The notes under the pieces: generated by a model
Told to the model about the DNA's origin: nothing
The model's database searches: none
What the model saw: the letters and a program-made list of their open reading frames with translations, nothing else
Translations under genes and position numbers: made by a program
In this document: positions 18,817 through 28,015 of the stretch, piece by piece
How positions within the stretch are numbered: position 1 is the first letter of the stretch
How the letters are laid out: each line of letters begins with the position of its first letter
Assembly: GCA_021108185.1 (NCBI GenBank)
Contig: JAIORJ010000182.1
Location: 1 to 64,000 of the forward strand
DNA length: 64,000 nucleotides
Reading direction: 5' to 3'
Source of the DNA: Methanococcoides sp.
Lineage (GTDB): Archaea > Halobacteriota > Methanosarcinia > Methanosarcinales > Methanosarcinaceae

Positions 18817-19269
18817 TTATGAAAGTTCCAATGAAAGAGCTATTTCGTCACAATCCGGGAATTTATGACATTTGATGCAACCACTCCATATTTTATGCGG
18901 GAGAGTTGCTTTGTCCACACGTTTGAAATGATTTTTCTCAAAAAAGACAGGTGCATAGGTCAATGTGAAGACAGAGGTAACACCAAGTTCACGGGCATCG
19001 TCAAGGCATGCCTCTAACAATTGAGTACCAATACCTTTTCCCCTATATTCCGGAAGAATGGCAAAGGACAGGATCTCTGCAAGATCAGACCACAACACCT
19101 GCAAACCACAGCAACCTACAACCTCGCCATCGAGATCATAAACGTAGAAATTGCGTATGGACTCATAGAGATCACTGACAGAACGATGGAGCATGAGCTC
19201 CTGCTTTGCATAAAAACTGATGATGCTCTTGATCGCATCAACATCCTTCAATGTGGCTTTCCTGATCAA
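18817..19269 (-). CDS. GNAT N-acetyltransferase (N-acetylglutamate-synthase-like)
   Basis: A 150-residue single-domain acetyltransferase. The acetyl-CoA loop is LPEYRGKGIGTQLLE, and the C-terminal part (PHKIWSGCIKCHKFPDCDE) contains a cysteine-rich stretch seen in ArgA-type short synthases. It may supply N-acetylglutamate for argB; this is an inference from similarity. The start is TTG with GGAG about 10 bases upstream. The gene reads away from tRNA-Arg on the same strand. Confidence 0.75.
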   Translation of the reverse strand: MIRKATLKDVDAIKSIISFYAKQELMLHRSVSDLYESIRNFYVYDLDGEVVGCCGLQVLWSDLAEILSFAILPEYRGKGIGTQLLEACLDDARELGVTSVFTLTYAPVFFEKNHFKRVDKATLPHKIWSGCIKCHKFPDCDEIALSLELS

Positions 19270-19310
19270 AACACAAGCTCCTTAACCTGAAAACAATGTT
19301 AGAAGAATAA

Positions 19311-19388
19311 TGGCGGGCGTGAAGGGATTTGAACCCCTGATTTACAGCTTAGGAGGCTGCCGCCATATCCTGGCTAGGCCACACGCCC
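19311..19388 (-). tRNA. tRNA-Arg (CCT)
   Basis: Cloverleaf on the minus strand: acceptor GGGCGTG/CACGCCC, anticodon stem GCAGC/GCTGT around loop CTCCTAA (anticodon CCT, reads AGG), and T-loop GTTCAAATC. Discriminator G and an encoded CCA end are present. Confidence 0.93.
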
Positions 19389-19628
19389 TCGAGTAACCCC
19401 TGTAATGTCAATCAATATTTTAAATCTATTGGTCAAAATGCATTGCAACAGAAAGATATGCAAAATGATGAGCAGAGCTATCCGGATGTGATAATATCGA
19501 TACGAAAAAATAAAACGGTAGAAATGATTTTATGATAAAGTTATAAAAAACAGATTTTTAACAAAACCTATAAATAACATACATCATTATGATGAACTGC
19601 GCGAAATGCCCAAATGGAGATGACAAAA

Positions 19629-19832
19629 ATGAAGATAGTACATGCCCAAACAGTTCTTGCAGAAGAACAATTATTAGCATTAAAAGATAAATGCAACAAC
19701 ACATCAACTAAAGAGGCACTTAGCATTGCAGTAGAACACTATCTTGAATGCGAATACACAGAGATGAACGAAGATATGTGGACAAAGAAACTTGAGAAGA
19801 TCGTTCAGAAGAAGAAAGAACAGAAGGCTTAA
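19629..19832 (+). CDS. DUF5371-like small protein
   Basis: A 67-residue charged helical protein (MKIVHAQTVLAEEQLLALKD...) that I recall as a methanogen family, DUF5371. The middle (STKEALSIAVEHYLECEY) resembles a ribbon-helix-helix-like helix pair, so DNA binding is possible but unproven. Three in-frame ATGs exist (19614, 19620, 19629). The last is chosen because GGAGATGA lies 5-9 bases upstream and family members start at MKIVHAQT. A T-rich stretch follows the stop. Confidence 0.65.
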   Translation: MKIVHAQTVLAEEQLLALKDKCNNTSTKEALSIAVEHYLECEYTEMNEDMWTKKLEKIVQKKKEQKA

Positions 19833-20245
19833 ACGTTCTTATTTTTTGTTGTGTGGACCAAAACATAAGTTGTTCACATAACGAACACTTACTTATTACT
19901 TACTTATTATTCACTTAGTCGCCCACTTAATTGATTACCTATTCGAATAATTCACTCTTTTACCGAACTATCAACAGAAGATCTTCAACCCCTGATGAAA
20001 CTTCGATTTCACACAGCATATCTAATTGAAATACCGCCCAAAGCCCATGGCTTGATAAGATGAGCAATATAGGGATGAGAGCAGGGGATAATAGATCGGA
20101 CAATTATGGATAAAGAAATTTGAACTTAACAGTTGATCTTCTGAATATATATGAGTTAAATAATAGATGAATAGATACTATATGATTAGATATATACGCA
20201 GAATATATGCCAGCATTCTTCATTATAAAATAAGATTGTGATATT
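19833..20245. other. AT-rich 413-base spacer with short repeats
   Basis: No gene is seen. After a T-rich stretch just past the DUF5371 gene, the segment 19888-19916 carries an imperfect direct repeat of CTTACTTATTA. The rest is AT-rich, with TATA-like sequences nearer 20170-20200 that probably serve the nucleotide-sugar dehydrogenase gene. Confidence 0.5.
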
Positions 20246-21676
20246 ATGACAAGTAAACTAAGTTCAGTTCTTGAAAGGAAAGGTCCGATAAAAAAGATAG
20301 GCGTCCTTGGAATGGGTTACGTAGGTATTCCTGCAGCCGCTTTATTTGCAGATTCTGAAAATTTCGATATTGTCCTTGGGTTCCAGAGAGATTCGCCCAG
20401 TTCCGGTTATAAGATCGAGATGCTGAACAATGGAGAAAGTCCATTAAAAGGAGAAGAGCCCAGTCTTGAGGACCTACTTCGAAAAGTTGTGGATGCAAAG
20501 AAATTCGAATGCACTCCAGATTTTTCAAGAATATCCGAACTTGATGCGGTGACGTTGGCAATACAGACACCTTTCTCGGACCCGGTAAGCCTCCAGCCTG
20601 ATTTTAGTGCCCTTATCGAAGGTATCCGCAATGTCGGGAAATATCTCAAAAAAGGAATGCTCGTAGTACTAGAATCCACAATAACACCCGGAACAACGGA
20701 CACTCTTGCAAGGCAGATCCTTGAAGAGGAGTCCGGACTTAAAGCAGGAGAGGATTTTGCACTTGCGCACGCCCCCGAAAGAGTGATGGTCGGACGCCTT
20801 TTAAAGAACATACAGGAACATGACCGTATCGTAGGAGGTATTGATGATACCAGTACGAAAAGAGCTATGGAACTCTACAGTCATGTTCTGACAAAAGGAA
20901 AGATCATACCCATGACAGCAACTGCTGCCGAAGTTACGAAGACCGCAGAGAACACGTTCAGAGACCTTCAAATAGCAGCTATCAACCAGCTTGCATTATA
21001 TTGTGAAGCAATGAGCATCAACGTATATGATGTAAGAGCAGGCATCGATAGCCTTAAAGGGGAAGGCATTACCCGAGCCGTGCTTTACCCGGGTGCAGGA
21101 GTAGGAGGGCATTGCCTCACTAAAGATACATACCATCTTGAAAGAGGGGTTACAACGAGCAGTGGTGAACTTGACTATCCTGAAAACACAGACTCCATTT
21201 TTGTACTTGCAAGGAAGGTCAACGATTTTATGCCAAACCACATGTACCACCTTACACAAGAAGCCCTGAAGCGCATAGGCAAAGATGTGAAAGGATCGAA
21301 AGTAGCTATCCTGGGATGGGCCTTTATCAATGACTCTGATGATGCGAGAAACCCACCTTCCGAACCATACAGAAGTCTCCTGATCGAGAACGGTGCTGAA
21401 GTGATGGTACATGACCCTCACGTCCTGAACTACCCCGATGTAGAGATAATGAAAGACATCGATGAAGTTATGGAAAATGCCGATGTCATTGCGATCCTGA
21501 CAGGACATTCGGATTACTTCAAACTCGACCCATCAGTGCTTAGATCAGTGACAGGAAAGAAGAACACTGTGATCGTGGATGGAAGGAATGTTCTCGACCC
21601 GGATGCATTTATCGATAATGGATTCGTTTACAAGGGCATTGGCAGGGGCGACAAGAACGAACATCCCATCATTTGA
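20246..21676 (+). CDS. Nucleotide-sugar dehydrogenase (UDP-ManNAc/UDP-Glc type)
   Basis: Oxidises a UDP-sugar to the uronate in two NAD-dependent steps, probably for surface glycans. 476 residues: N-terminal Rossmann motif GVLGMGYVGIPAAALF, catalytic cysteine in GAGVGGHCLTKD (near residue 290), and a C-terminal UDP-binding domain (VAILGWAFINDSDDARNPPS). It resembles WecC more than Ugd, but the substrate cannot be read from sequence. No other glycan gene is adjacent. Confidence 0.88.
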   Translation: MTSKLSSVLERKGPIKKIGVLGMGYVGIPAAALFADSENFDIVLGFQRDSPSSGYKIEMLNNGESPLKGEEPSLEDLLRKVVDAKKFECTPDFSRISELDAVTLAIQTPFSDPVSLQPDFSALIEGIRNVGKYLKKGMLVVLESTITPGTTDTLARQILEEESGLKAGEDFALAHAPERVMVGRLLKNIQEHDRIVGGIDDTSTKRAMELYSHVLTKGKIIPMTATAAEVTKTAENTFRDLQIAAINQLALYCEAMSINVYDVRAGIDSLKGEGITRAVLYPGAGVGGHCLTKDTYHLERGVTTSSGELDYPENTDSIFVLARKVNDFMPNHMYHLTQEALKRIGKDVKGSKVAILGWAFINDSDDARNPPSEPYRSLLIENGAEVMVHDPHVLNYPDVEIMKDIDEVMENADVIAILTGHSDYFKLDPSVLRSVTGKKNTVIVDGRNVLDPDAFIDNGFVYKGIGRGDKNEHPII

Positions 21677-21872
21677 TATGATGTGAATTTCCTATTTTGA
21701 AAAGGTAGGCAGTTGAAAGAACTGCCATCTTTATTGATTTATTATTATTGATCTCGTACTGTCCTTTACTATTTTTGTACTGATTTTTAAGCACATCTAC
21801 CCCGAACAAATATTAAATTTTTATACAGAATAAACAATATAGTTATACTTTTATAATTATATCTAATATTTC

Positions 21873-21890
21873 CCTGCAAATCTATGCAGG
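21873..21890 (+). promoter_or_regulatory. Leader hairpin before the secretion ATPase
   Basis: Inverted repeat CCTGCA/TGCAGG with a 6-base loop, ten bases before the GTG start at 21901. Its 3' arm runs into AGGATCGG, the only candidate ribosome site, so folding could mask initiation. TATA-like sequences lie at about 21843-21860. Confidence 0.35.
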
Positions 21891-21900
21891 ATCGGAAATC

Positions 21901-24204
21901 GTGACCAATACAGGCTATTTATATAGATCGTTCTTTAAAAAAAATACAAAAAACGATAGCAAATGCTCATATAAAGTTCGGCAGACAAAAACTCAGAGAT
22001 CCATCATATTCATGTGCTCCACATGTGAAAATTCATCCACATTGAACGATCAGGTCTGTCGTGAACAGATACTTTCAGCACTCCTTAGAGAACCACTTGC
22101 TGAGAGAATTGTCCTTTCCCATCTTTATGAACGTGATTACGAAAGCAAAGAGATGGAGATCATTTATGAGCTTGCACACTTGCAGGAAACACTTGGGAAC
22201 CATATTGATCTGGACCTTTCGTTCAATTGTCAAAAGGAAACATCTGGAAAATATTGTTCAGATAGAAACAAAAAACTCAACAATATCATCAAAACATCAA
22301 AGAATGACCCTTTCAGATCGATCCAGCTTCTCGGAGAACTTAGGGAAGAGAACGAAGGAGGAGAGGGACTGAATATTGTAGATGCAGTTCATGAAGGCGA
22401 TGAGTGTGGCATATGTACAAAACGTTTCCATTCGGTCGTGAACGAGATATGGGAAACAGAAAAGGGATTGAGACGATTCATTGACCTTGATGAGAACAGT
22501 ACATTGGACATTGATTATGACCAATTGATAAAACCAAATGTAAGACCGGCATTCTCCACATCAAGGATATACATAGAACCCCCTGAACTATCAGAGTTCC
22601 TTGAATGTTACGATATTAAACATAAAAACGGAAGAGATTTACAAGTCTCCATCTATGAAATGACAGACCGCCCTGAAAAACTGTACATGATAATTCCCAG
22701 GGAATACAACCTCGATGCAAATACTCTTAAAATGGTTGAGAGAGTTCGGAAAAAATTGATACGTTTCAGACCAGATGATATGAATTTTGCAAACCCTGCT
22801 AATTCAAGGGAGTATTTCCGAAGGATCGGGAAGAAGATGCTTGAGGAAGATGCAAGGTCACATAATATCACACTTGCTCCCGCAGATGTGAACACTTATT
22901 CTGAACTTCTGGCAAAATACACTACCGGACTTGGAATACTTGAAGATATTTTGTCTGATACAAGGGTCACAGATGTTTATATCAATGCCCCGGCAGACAA
23001 AAATCCGGTGCATGTGGTCATCGATGGAGATGAATGTGTCACTAACATATTCCTATCACAGGATGACCTGGACTCCATGGTATCAAGATTCCGTGCCATA
23101 AGCGGCAGACCTTTTGGAGAAGCTACCCCGATACTCGAGATGGAACTTAAGGAATTCGGCGTCCGTGTTTCTGTCATAGGGGATCCATTGAGTGCGAACG
23201 GACTTGCGTATGCGTTCAGGAAACATTCCAGAAGACCATGGACACTACCAAAACTCATTGCCACAGGGTCCATATCCCCCCTCACTGCCGGCCTATTGAG
23301 CTTTCTTATGGATGGAGAAACATCCATCCTTGTTGCCGGAGAAGTAGGGGCAGGTAAGACCTCCCTTTTGTCTGCAATGATAATGGAAATACCACAGAAA
23401 TACAGGATACTCACCATCGAAGATACCAGAGAACTGCCTATCGAAGACCTTCAGGAACTGGGTTGGAAGATGCAGGGAATGAGCTCACGGTCTTCTATAC
23501 TCAGCACAAATCTCGAAATAAGACCGGAAGTTGCACTAAGAGCAGCACTGAGGCTTGGAAATTCATCGCTTGTTATAGGAGAGGTCAGAGGAGAGGAAGT
23601 GAAGGTCCTCTATGAAGCAATGCAGGTCGGAACTGCAGGCAATTCTGTGCTTGGCACGATCCATGGGGCATCTGCAAGTGCCGTTTACGAAAGAATAGTT
23701 CATACCCTTGGAGTGCCTGCTGCCTCATTTAAAGCAACAGATGCAGTTGTAGTCTGCACAAACACAAGGATAGGCGGAAGTATGAGCAAGAAGAGGCGAG
23801 TTACACAGATATGTGAAGTGGTCAGCGGTTGGGATGAAACTGCAGATGCAAATGATATCTTTGCAGACATCATGAAATATAACGCTGCAACAGATTCGCT
23901 CATGCCCACAGACATTCTTGACAGAGGACAATCTGAGATTGTCGGGAAGATCGCTCACAAATGGGGCATATCGATAGATACCGCTTCCCTTAACATCCGC
24001 ATAAGAGGGAAAATAAAAGAGAAGATGGCAATTGCAGGACAGACCAATCCGGACCTTGTGGAAGCAGAAGCTGTCAGCAAAGCCAACAATATGTTCTGGC
24101 TCTACATGGACATGGAAAAGAACGATCCAAATGGACCGGATTATGAAAATGTCTATCGTAAATGGTCAGATTGGTTTGACAGATATTCTTCGACCCAGAT
24201 CTGA
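21901..24204 (+). CDS. Type II/IV secretion system ATPase (archaeal type IV pilus)
   Basis: Hexameric assembly ATPase of 767 residues. The C-terminal motor has Walker A VAGEVGAGKTSLL (near residue 480), Walker B SSLVIGEVRGEE and the His box GTIHGASA. The N-terminal ~250 residues carry scattered cysteine pairs (CSTC near 39, CGIC near 165, and others) that may form a zinc site. The start is uncertain: GTG at 21901 follows a hairpin, while ATG at 22012 would begin MCSTCENSSTL. The membrane platform gene follows after 21 bases. The pair probably drives assembly of a pilus or secretion of surface proteins; pilins are not in the window. Confidence 0.9.
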   Translation: MTNTGYLYRSFFKKNTKNDSKCSYKVRQTKTQRSIIFMCSTCENSSTLNDQVCREQILSALLREPLAERIVLSHLYERDYESKEMEIIYELAHLQETLGNHIDLDLSFNCQKETSGKYCSDRNKKLNNIIKTSKNDPFRSIQLLGELREENEGGEGLNIVDAVHEGDECGICTKRFHSVVNEIWETEKGLRRFIDLDENSTLDIDYDQLIKPNVRPAFSTSRIYIEPPELSEFLECYDIKHKNGRDLQVSIYEMTDRPEKLYMIIPREYNLDANTLKMVERVRKKLIRFRPDDMNFANPANSREYFRRIGKKMLEEDARSHNITLAPADVNTYSELLAKYTTGLGILEDILSDTRVTDVYINAPADKNPVHVVIDGDECVTNIFLSQDDLDSMVSRFRAISGRPFGEATPILEMELKEFGVRVSVIGDPLSANGLAYAFRKHSRRPWTLPKLIATGSISPLTAGLLSFLMDGETSILVAGEVGAGKTSLLSAMIMEIPQKYRILTIEDTRELPIEDLQELGWKMQGMSSRSSILSTNLEIRPEVALRAALRLGNSSLVIGEVRGEEVKVLYEAMQVGTAGNSVLGTIHGASASAVYERIVHTLGVPAASFKATDAVVVCTNTRIGGSMSKKRRVTQICEVVSGWDETADANDIFADIMKYNAATDSLMPTDILDRGQSEIVGKIAHKWGISIDTASLNIRIRGKIKEKMAIAGQTNPDLVEAEAVSKANNMFWLYMDMEKNDPNGPDYENVYRKWSDWFDRYSSTQI

Positions 24205-24225
24205 AATAAAGGGAGTGGAATTCAA

Positions 24226-26166
24226 ATGAAAGCGTCCCAGAACTGGTATATTCAAGGCTGTAAGTTCACAGTCCGCCATTTTTCACGGTTCATAAGAGAG
24301 ATTGACGATTTTTCTGCAAAGGCAGAAAGTTCCGTTAGTCAGGAGTATCGTGATTCAATTACTTTTACCGGATTCGTGATAGAGCCTTTTGAGACCGTAA
24401 TGTTCTCCTATGCCGGCACGTTCGCCACTTTGGTTTTGTTACTGCTCTTTGATACCCTGCTATTTCAGATAACGACATTCGATCGTACCATATTGACCCT
24501 TGTAGCGACCCTGACAATTGCCTTGCCCTTGTGTGTTCTTTTGTACCTTAGTGAATATGTGAAGATACATGCAAGATACATGAAGATACAGTCAATAGGG
24601 GATATCCCTGAGGTCTTAAGCTATGTGGTGATGTCAATGAGGCTTGTATCGAACATGGAAAAGGCAGTCCACTTTGCAGCCAGCCATTCGAACAGGCCTC
24701 TTGCATATGACCTTCGGAAAATGCTATGGAACCTACAGGTTAGAGTGTATTCCAATATCGATGATGCACTTCTTGATTTTGCGGATATGTGGGGAAAGAA
24801 CAGCGAACATTTCAAGCGGTCCCTTCACCTGATCAAAAGTTCCATTAGCGAACCTGACGAAGCTCAGCGCATAATAACCCTTAATCGTGCCCTTGACATC
24901 GTCCTTGATGGTACAAAAGAACTGATGGAGCAATTTGCAGCTAGATTGAAAACACCCACATACATCCTGTATTCGATATTCATATTGATACCACTTGCAC
25001 TGGTCGCATTGCTTCCTGCAATGACCGTTGTTGGCTTTAAGTTCGATATTGTGACACTGGTAATACTATATGACATTATTCTCCCTCTTGCAACCTTCGT
25101 TTATGCTGAATATATTCTAATGCAGCGACCAGCGACCTTTGTACCCCAAAACATACCGGATACCCACCCGGGACTTAAGAACATTAGTAAGAAAAAACGC
25201 AATGCTTTAATCATAGCGATGGTCACCGGAACGCTCATTGGAATTTCAGGTTATCTATACAGCTATGCAGGAAATCCCTTCAACATCATATCCACAGAAA
25301 CCCTCAATGGCATCCTGCCGCCCACACTTCTGATAATATGGGGGATCGTGATCGCTTTCTCGATCTACATGAACGCTGCATATTCACCATATAAAAGAAT
25401 ACGTGATGAGATAAAAATGATGGAAAATGAATTTGCAGATGCATTGTTCATCCTCGGCCGGCGTATCTCGGAGGGTCGGGCAGCAGAAGAAGCGTTTGCC
25501 CATACTGCAAGAACAGTGCAGGGATCCCATATAGGAAAAGCATTTGAAAGGATATCCACCAACCTGATAACAATGCGAACGGATATCAGGACGGCAATAT
25601 TCGATGAAGAGTTCGGGGCTTTCAGGGATATCTATTCCGACAGGATACAAACGACCATGGTGATGTTCACTGAAAGCATACATAAAAGTCATCAGTCAGC
25701 AGGAATTGCCATTATTAAACTTGCAGACCACTTAAAGGAACTTCAGGTGGTGGAACAGAACATAAAACATTCCCTCTATGACATGACATCCACCATGCGA
25801 ACTACAGCGATCATATTTGCACCTCTTATCGCAGGAGTCACAATTGCCCTTTCGGAGGTAATCTCAAAGATATTGCAGAATATCGCAAAGGGTATGAGCA
25901 GATTGCCACAGGAGATCATGCCCGGACCTGCGAACATTTCACCGGAGAACCTGGACCAGACAATTGCCCCGGAGCTTTTCATGCTGGCTATTGGGATCTA
26001 CCTTATACTGATCACAGCCATCCTCACAAGATTTTCAAGCACCATTGAGAACGGCGGGGACAGAACACAGTTCATGTATGACCTGGGACAGGCATTACCA
26101 ATTTCTATAATCGTTTTCACTGTAACTGCCATTACGGCAAGGACCTTCTTCAGAGGACTTATATGA
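24226..26166 (+). CDS. Type IV pilus membrane platform protein (TadC/ArlJ-like)
   Basis: Polytopic membrane protein of 646 residues, partner of the ATPase just upstream. Two related halves each contain a type II secretion F-like helical domain. One is in ISQ-like segments around 120-220 (VLSYVVMSMRLVSNMEKAV), the other around 385-500 (ADALFILGRRISEGRAAEEA). Each half is bounded by hydrophobic helices, with another set of helices at the C-terminus. The ribosome site GGGAGTGG lies before the ATG. The length fits the double-domain archaeal form. Confidence 0.88.
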   Translation: MKASQNWYIQGCKFTVRHFSRFIREIDDFSAKAESSVSQEYRDSITFTGFVIEPFETVMFSYAGTFATLVLLLLFDTLLFQITTFDRTILTLVATLTIALPLCVLLYLSEYVKIHARYMKIQSIGDIPEVLSYVVMSMRLVSNMEKAVHFAASHSNRPLAYDLRKMLWNLQVRVYSNIDDALLDFADMWGKNSEHFKRSLHLIKSSISEPDEAQRIITLNRALDIVLDGTKELMEQFAARLKTPTYILYSIFILIPLALVALLPAMTVVGFKFDIVTLVILYDIILPLATFVYAEYILMQRPATFVPQNIPDTHPGLKNISKKKRNALIIAMVTGTLIGISGYLYSYAGNPFNIISTETLNGILPPTLLIIWGIVIAFSIYMNAAYSPYKRIRDEIKMMENEFADALFILGRRISEGRAAEEAFAHTARTVQGSHIGKAFERISTNLITMRTDIRTAIFDEEFGAFRDIYSDRIQTTMVMFTESIHKSHQSAGIAIIKLADHLKELQVVEQNIKHSLYDMTSTMRTTAIIFAPLIAGVTIALSEVISKILQNIAKGMSRLPQEIMPGPANISPENLDQTIAPELFMLAIGIYLILITAILTRFSSTIENGGDRTQFMYDLGQALPISIIVFTVTAITARTFFRGLI

Positions 26167-26203
26167 GCCTTTAAGAAAAATAATGAGAATATTACACTAC
26201 AGC

Positions 26204-26395
26204 TCATTCGATATAGACAATGGCCTTTATGGGACATACTTCTGCGCAATCCATGCAGAGAATACAAAGATCATGATCAATGGTCACCCTGCCGTTGTGA
26301 CGCTGTAAAGCACCATGAGAGCATACCAGAGCACATTTGCCGCAATTATTGCATCCTAGGATGGCCAGAAGGCCTTCAGGTCTCACCATTGTCAC
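26204..26395 (-). CDS. 2[4Fe-4S] ferredoxin
   Basis: A 63-residue electron carrier with two full cluster motifs, CNNCGKCALVC and CILCMDCAEVCP. GTG at 26395 or ATG at 26389 may start it. It is divergent from the radical SAM gene, with only 75 bases between them, so a functional link (reductant for the SAM cluster) is possible by position. Confidence 0.85.
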   Translation of the reverse strand: MTMVRPEGLLAILGCNNCGKCALVCSHGALQRHNGRVTIDHDLCILCMDCAEVCPIKAIVYIE

Positions 26396-26470
26396 AGGTT
26401 ATGGTACAAAACAGATAAGAACTTTGCTTTAAAACATCCTTATATATCAGAGAGCGTATGAAGGGATACT

Positions 26471-27517
26471 ATGAAAGAAATGATCCAGACGGATAAAGGG
26501 TCTTTCTACAATTTTCTAACTGAAGGTTGCAGACTCTGTCAACAAGGTGCCAAAATGGTACTCTTCATCACAGGCACATGTGATAGAGGATGTTTCTACT
26601 GCCCTCTTTCCGACGATCGGAAAAGAGATACCGTTTATGTGAACGAAAAGGCAGTTGAAACTGATGATGATGTTTTGAGCGAAGCACGTACGATGGATGC
26701 GCTAGGCACAGGCATCACCGGAGGAGAACCTTTACTTAAAAAAGAGAAGGTTATCCATTATATCGAACTTCTCAAAGCGGAGTTTGGGAAGGAACATCAT
26801 ATTCACCTCTACACATCCATAGCACCTTCAAAAGAGGCACTTAAAGCTCTTGCTTCTGCCGGTCTGGATGAGATAAGATTCCACCCACCGCAAAATATGT
26901 GGCACGTTCTGAAAGGGTCCGCTTACGAGAAAGCGGTTAAGGATGCAAAGGACCTGGATATCGAAGTAGGGTTCGAACTGCCTTCGATAAAGGGAGTTCT
27001 CGAGCTGAAGGACATTATTAACGAGCTGGGATGTTTCCTGAACCTTAACGAACTGGAATTTTCAGATAACAATGCCATGGAACTCACAGAAAGGGGATTC
27101 ATGCTTAAGAACGATATAAGCAACGCAGTGGAGGGTTCTGAAACATTTGCCCGGGAAATTGCGCAGTATCTCCCAAAGATGCATTTCTGTTCATCAAGAT
27201 ATAAAGATGCAGGGCAACTTAGGGAACGACTCATTAGAACTGCTAAGCAGACTGCCCGCCCATTTGATGAGACCACAGAGGATGGGACACTGCTATACGG
27301 ATCCATAGAAGCAAGCGATATAGAGGAACTTGTGAGCTTCTTAAATGAAATAGGCGTCCCTGAAAATATGTTCGAAATAAAGGAAAGGGCAATAGAATTG
27401 CCGGGGTGGTTTACCGAAGAAAATGCCCAGGAACTTAAAGAGTTTGGGTTCGTGCCATCAATTATCGAAAGATATCCTTTCAAAGATGGTCTGGTAGTCG
27501 AAGTTATACCGCTTTGA
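26471..27517 (+). CDS. Radical SAM protein of unknown function
   Basis: 348 residues. The SAM cluster cysteines are in TGTCDRGCFYCPL (residues 37, 41, 44), followed by the GGE-type motif TGITGGEPLL. An additional pair, GCRLC, lies at 20-23, ahead of the cluster. The C-terminal third (after about 240) has no recognised domain. It resembles uncharacterised archaeal Fe-S oxidoreductases (COG2108-like, from memory). Substrate unknown. A TATA-like CTTATATATC precedes it at about 26440-26450. Confidence 0.8.
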   Translation: MKEMIQTDKGSFYNFLTEGCRLCQQGAKMVLFITGTCDRGCFYCPLSDDRKRDTVYVNEKAVETDDDVLSEARTMDALGTGITGGEPLLKKEKVIHYIELLKAEFGKEHHIHLYTSIAPSKEALKALASAGLDEIRFHPPQNMWHVLKGSAYEKAVKDAKDLDIEVGFELPSIKGVLELKDIINELGCFLNLNELEFSDNNAMELTERGFMLKNDISNAVEGSETFAREIAQYLPKMHFCSSRYKDAGQLRERLIRTAKQTARPFDETTEDGTLLYGSIEASDIEELVSFLNEIGVPENMFEIKERAIELPGWFTEENAQELKEFGFVPSIIERYPFKDGLVVEVIPL

Positions 27518-27629
27518 TACTAACATTTATAAGGATTAATGCTGTAGAGAAAACGCATTCTGCATCAGAAATCAAATGTATTACCATAAATTTATAACTT
27601 AAAATCACATAAAGACAATTGAGGTGTTT

Positions 27630-27935
27630 GTGCTGGAGACTATAGAAGACCGGGTTAAGGCGAGACTTATAAAATATTTGGGCCGAGACGATACCGGAAT
27701 ACGGGAAGTTGTACTGAAAATGTTCCTAGACGGAGGCACTTTCACTACAAGTGATGTCTACAAACATCTCCATGAAAAGGAGTTCGATGTAAGCTACAGA
27801 GGAGTTTCAGCCATGGTAGGGCTTATGAACACAAGGCTTGGAATACTCAGTATCGATGTTACAGGCGACCATAATCTATACCTGTTGAAAGAGGATTATA
27901 AACCAGTAGTTAAGTCCGTACTTGATAATTACTGA
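27630..27935 (+). CDS. DUF2551 protein
   Basis: A 101-residue protein with a winged-helix-like pattern (GIREVVLKMFLDGGTFTTSD, then SYRGVSAMVGLMNTRLGIL). It resembles the methanogen family DUF2551, which may bind nucleic acid. GTG at 27630 is chosen because GAGGTG lies five bases upstream; another GTG at 27624 overlaps that site. Confidence 0.7.
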   Translation: MLETIEDRVKARLIKYLGRDDTGIREVVLKMFLDGGTFTTSDVYKHLHEKEFDVSYRGVSAMVGLMNTRLGILSIDVTGDHNLYLLKEDYKPVVKSVLDNY

Positions 27936-27962
27936 TCTTCATTATAGTTCAAATTACTAATT

Positions 27963-27981
27963 GGCACTGAGAATCGGTGCC
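27963..27981 (+). promoter_or_regulatory. Hairpin between DUF2551 and uppS
   Basis: Inverted repeat GGCAC/GTGCC with a 9-base loop in the 80-base gap. No T-run follows, so it could be a weak terminator of the DUF2551 transcript or a leader element of uppS. Confidence 0.3.
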
Positions 27982-28015
27982 TGATGCTCTTAAAATATCG
28001 AAGATCTGATCTTTT

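Noticed and set aside
19888-19916. CTTACTTATTA repeats as a replication origin element
   Set aside because: Too short and imperfect, no Orc1/Cdc6 gene nearby and no origin recognition box pattern seen.
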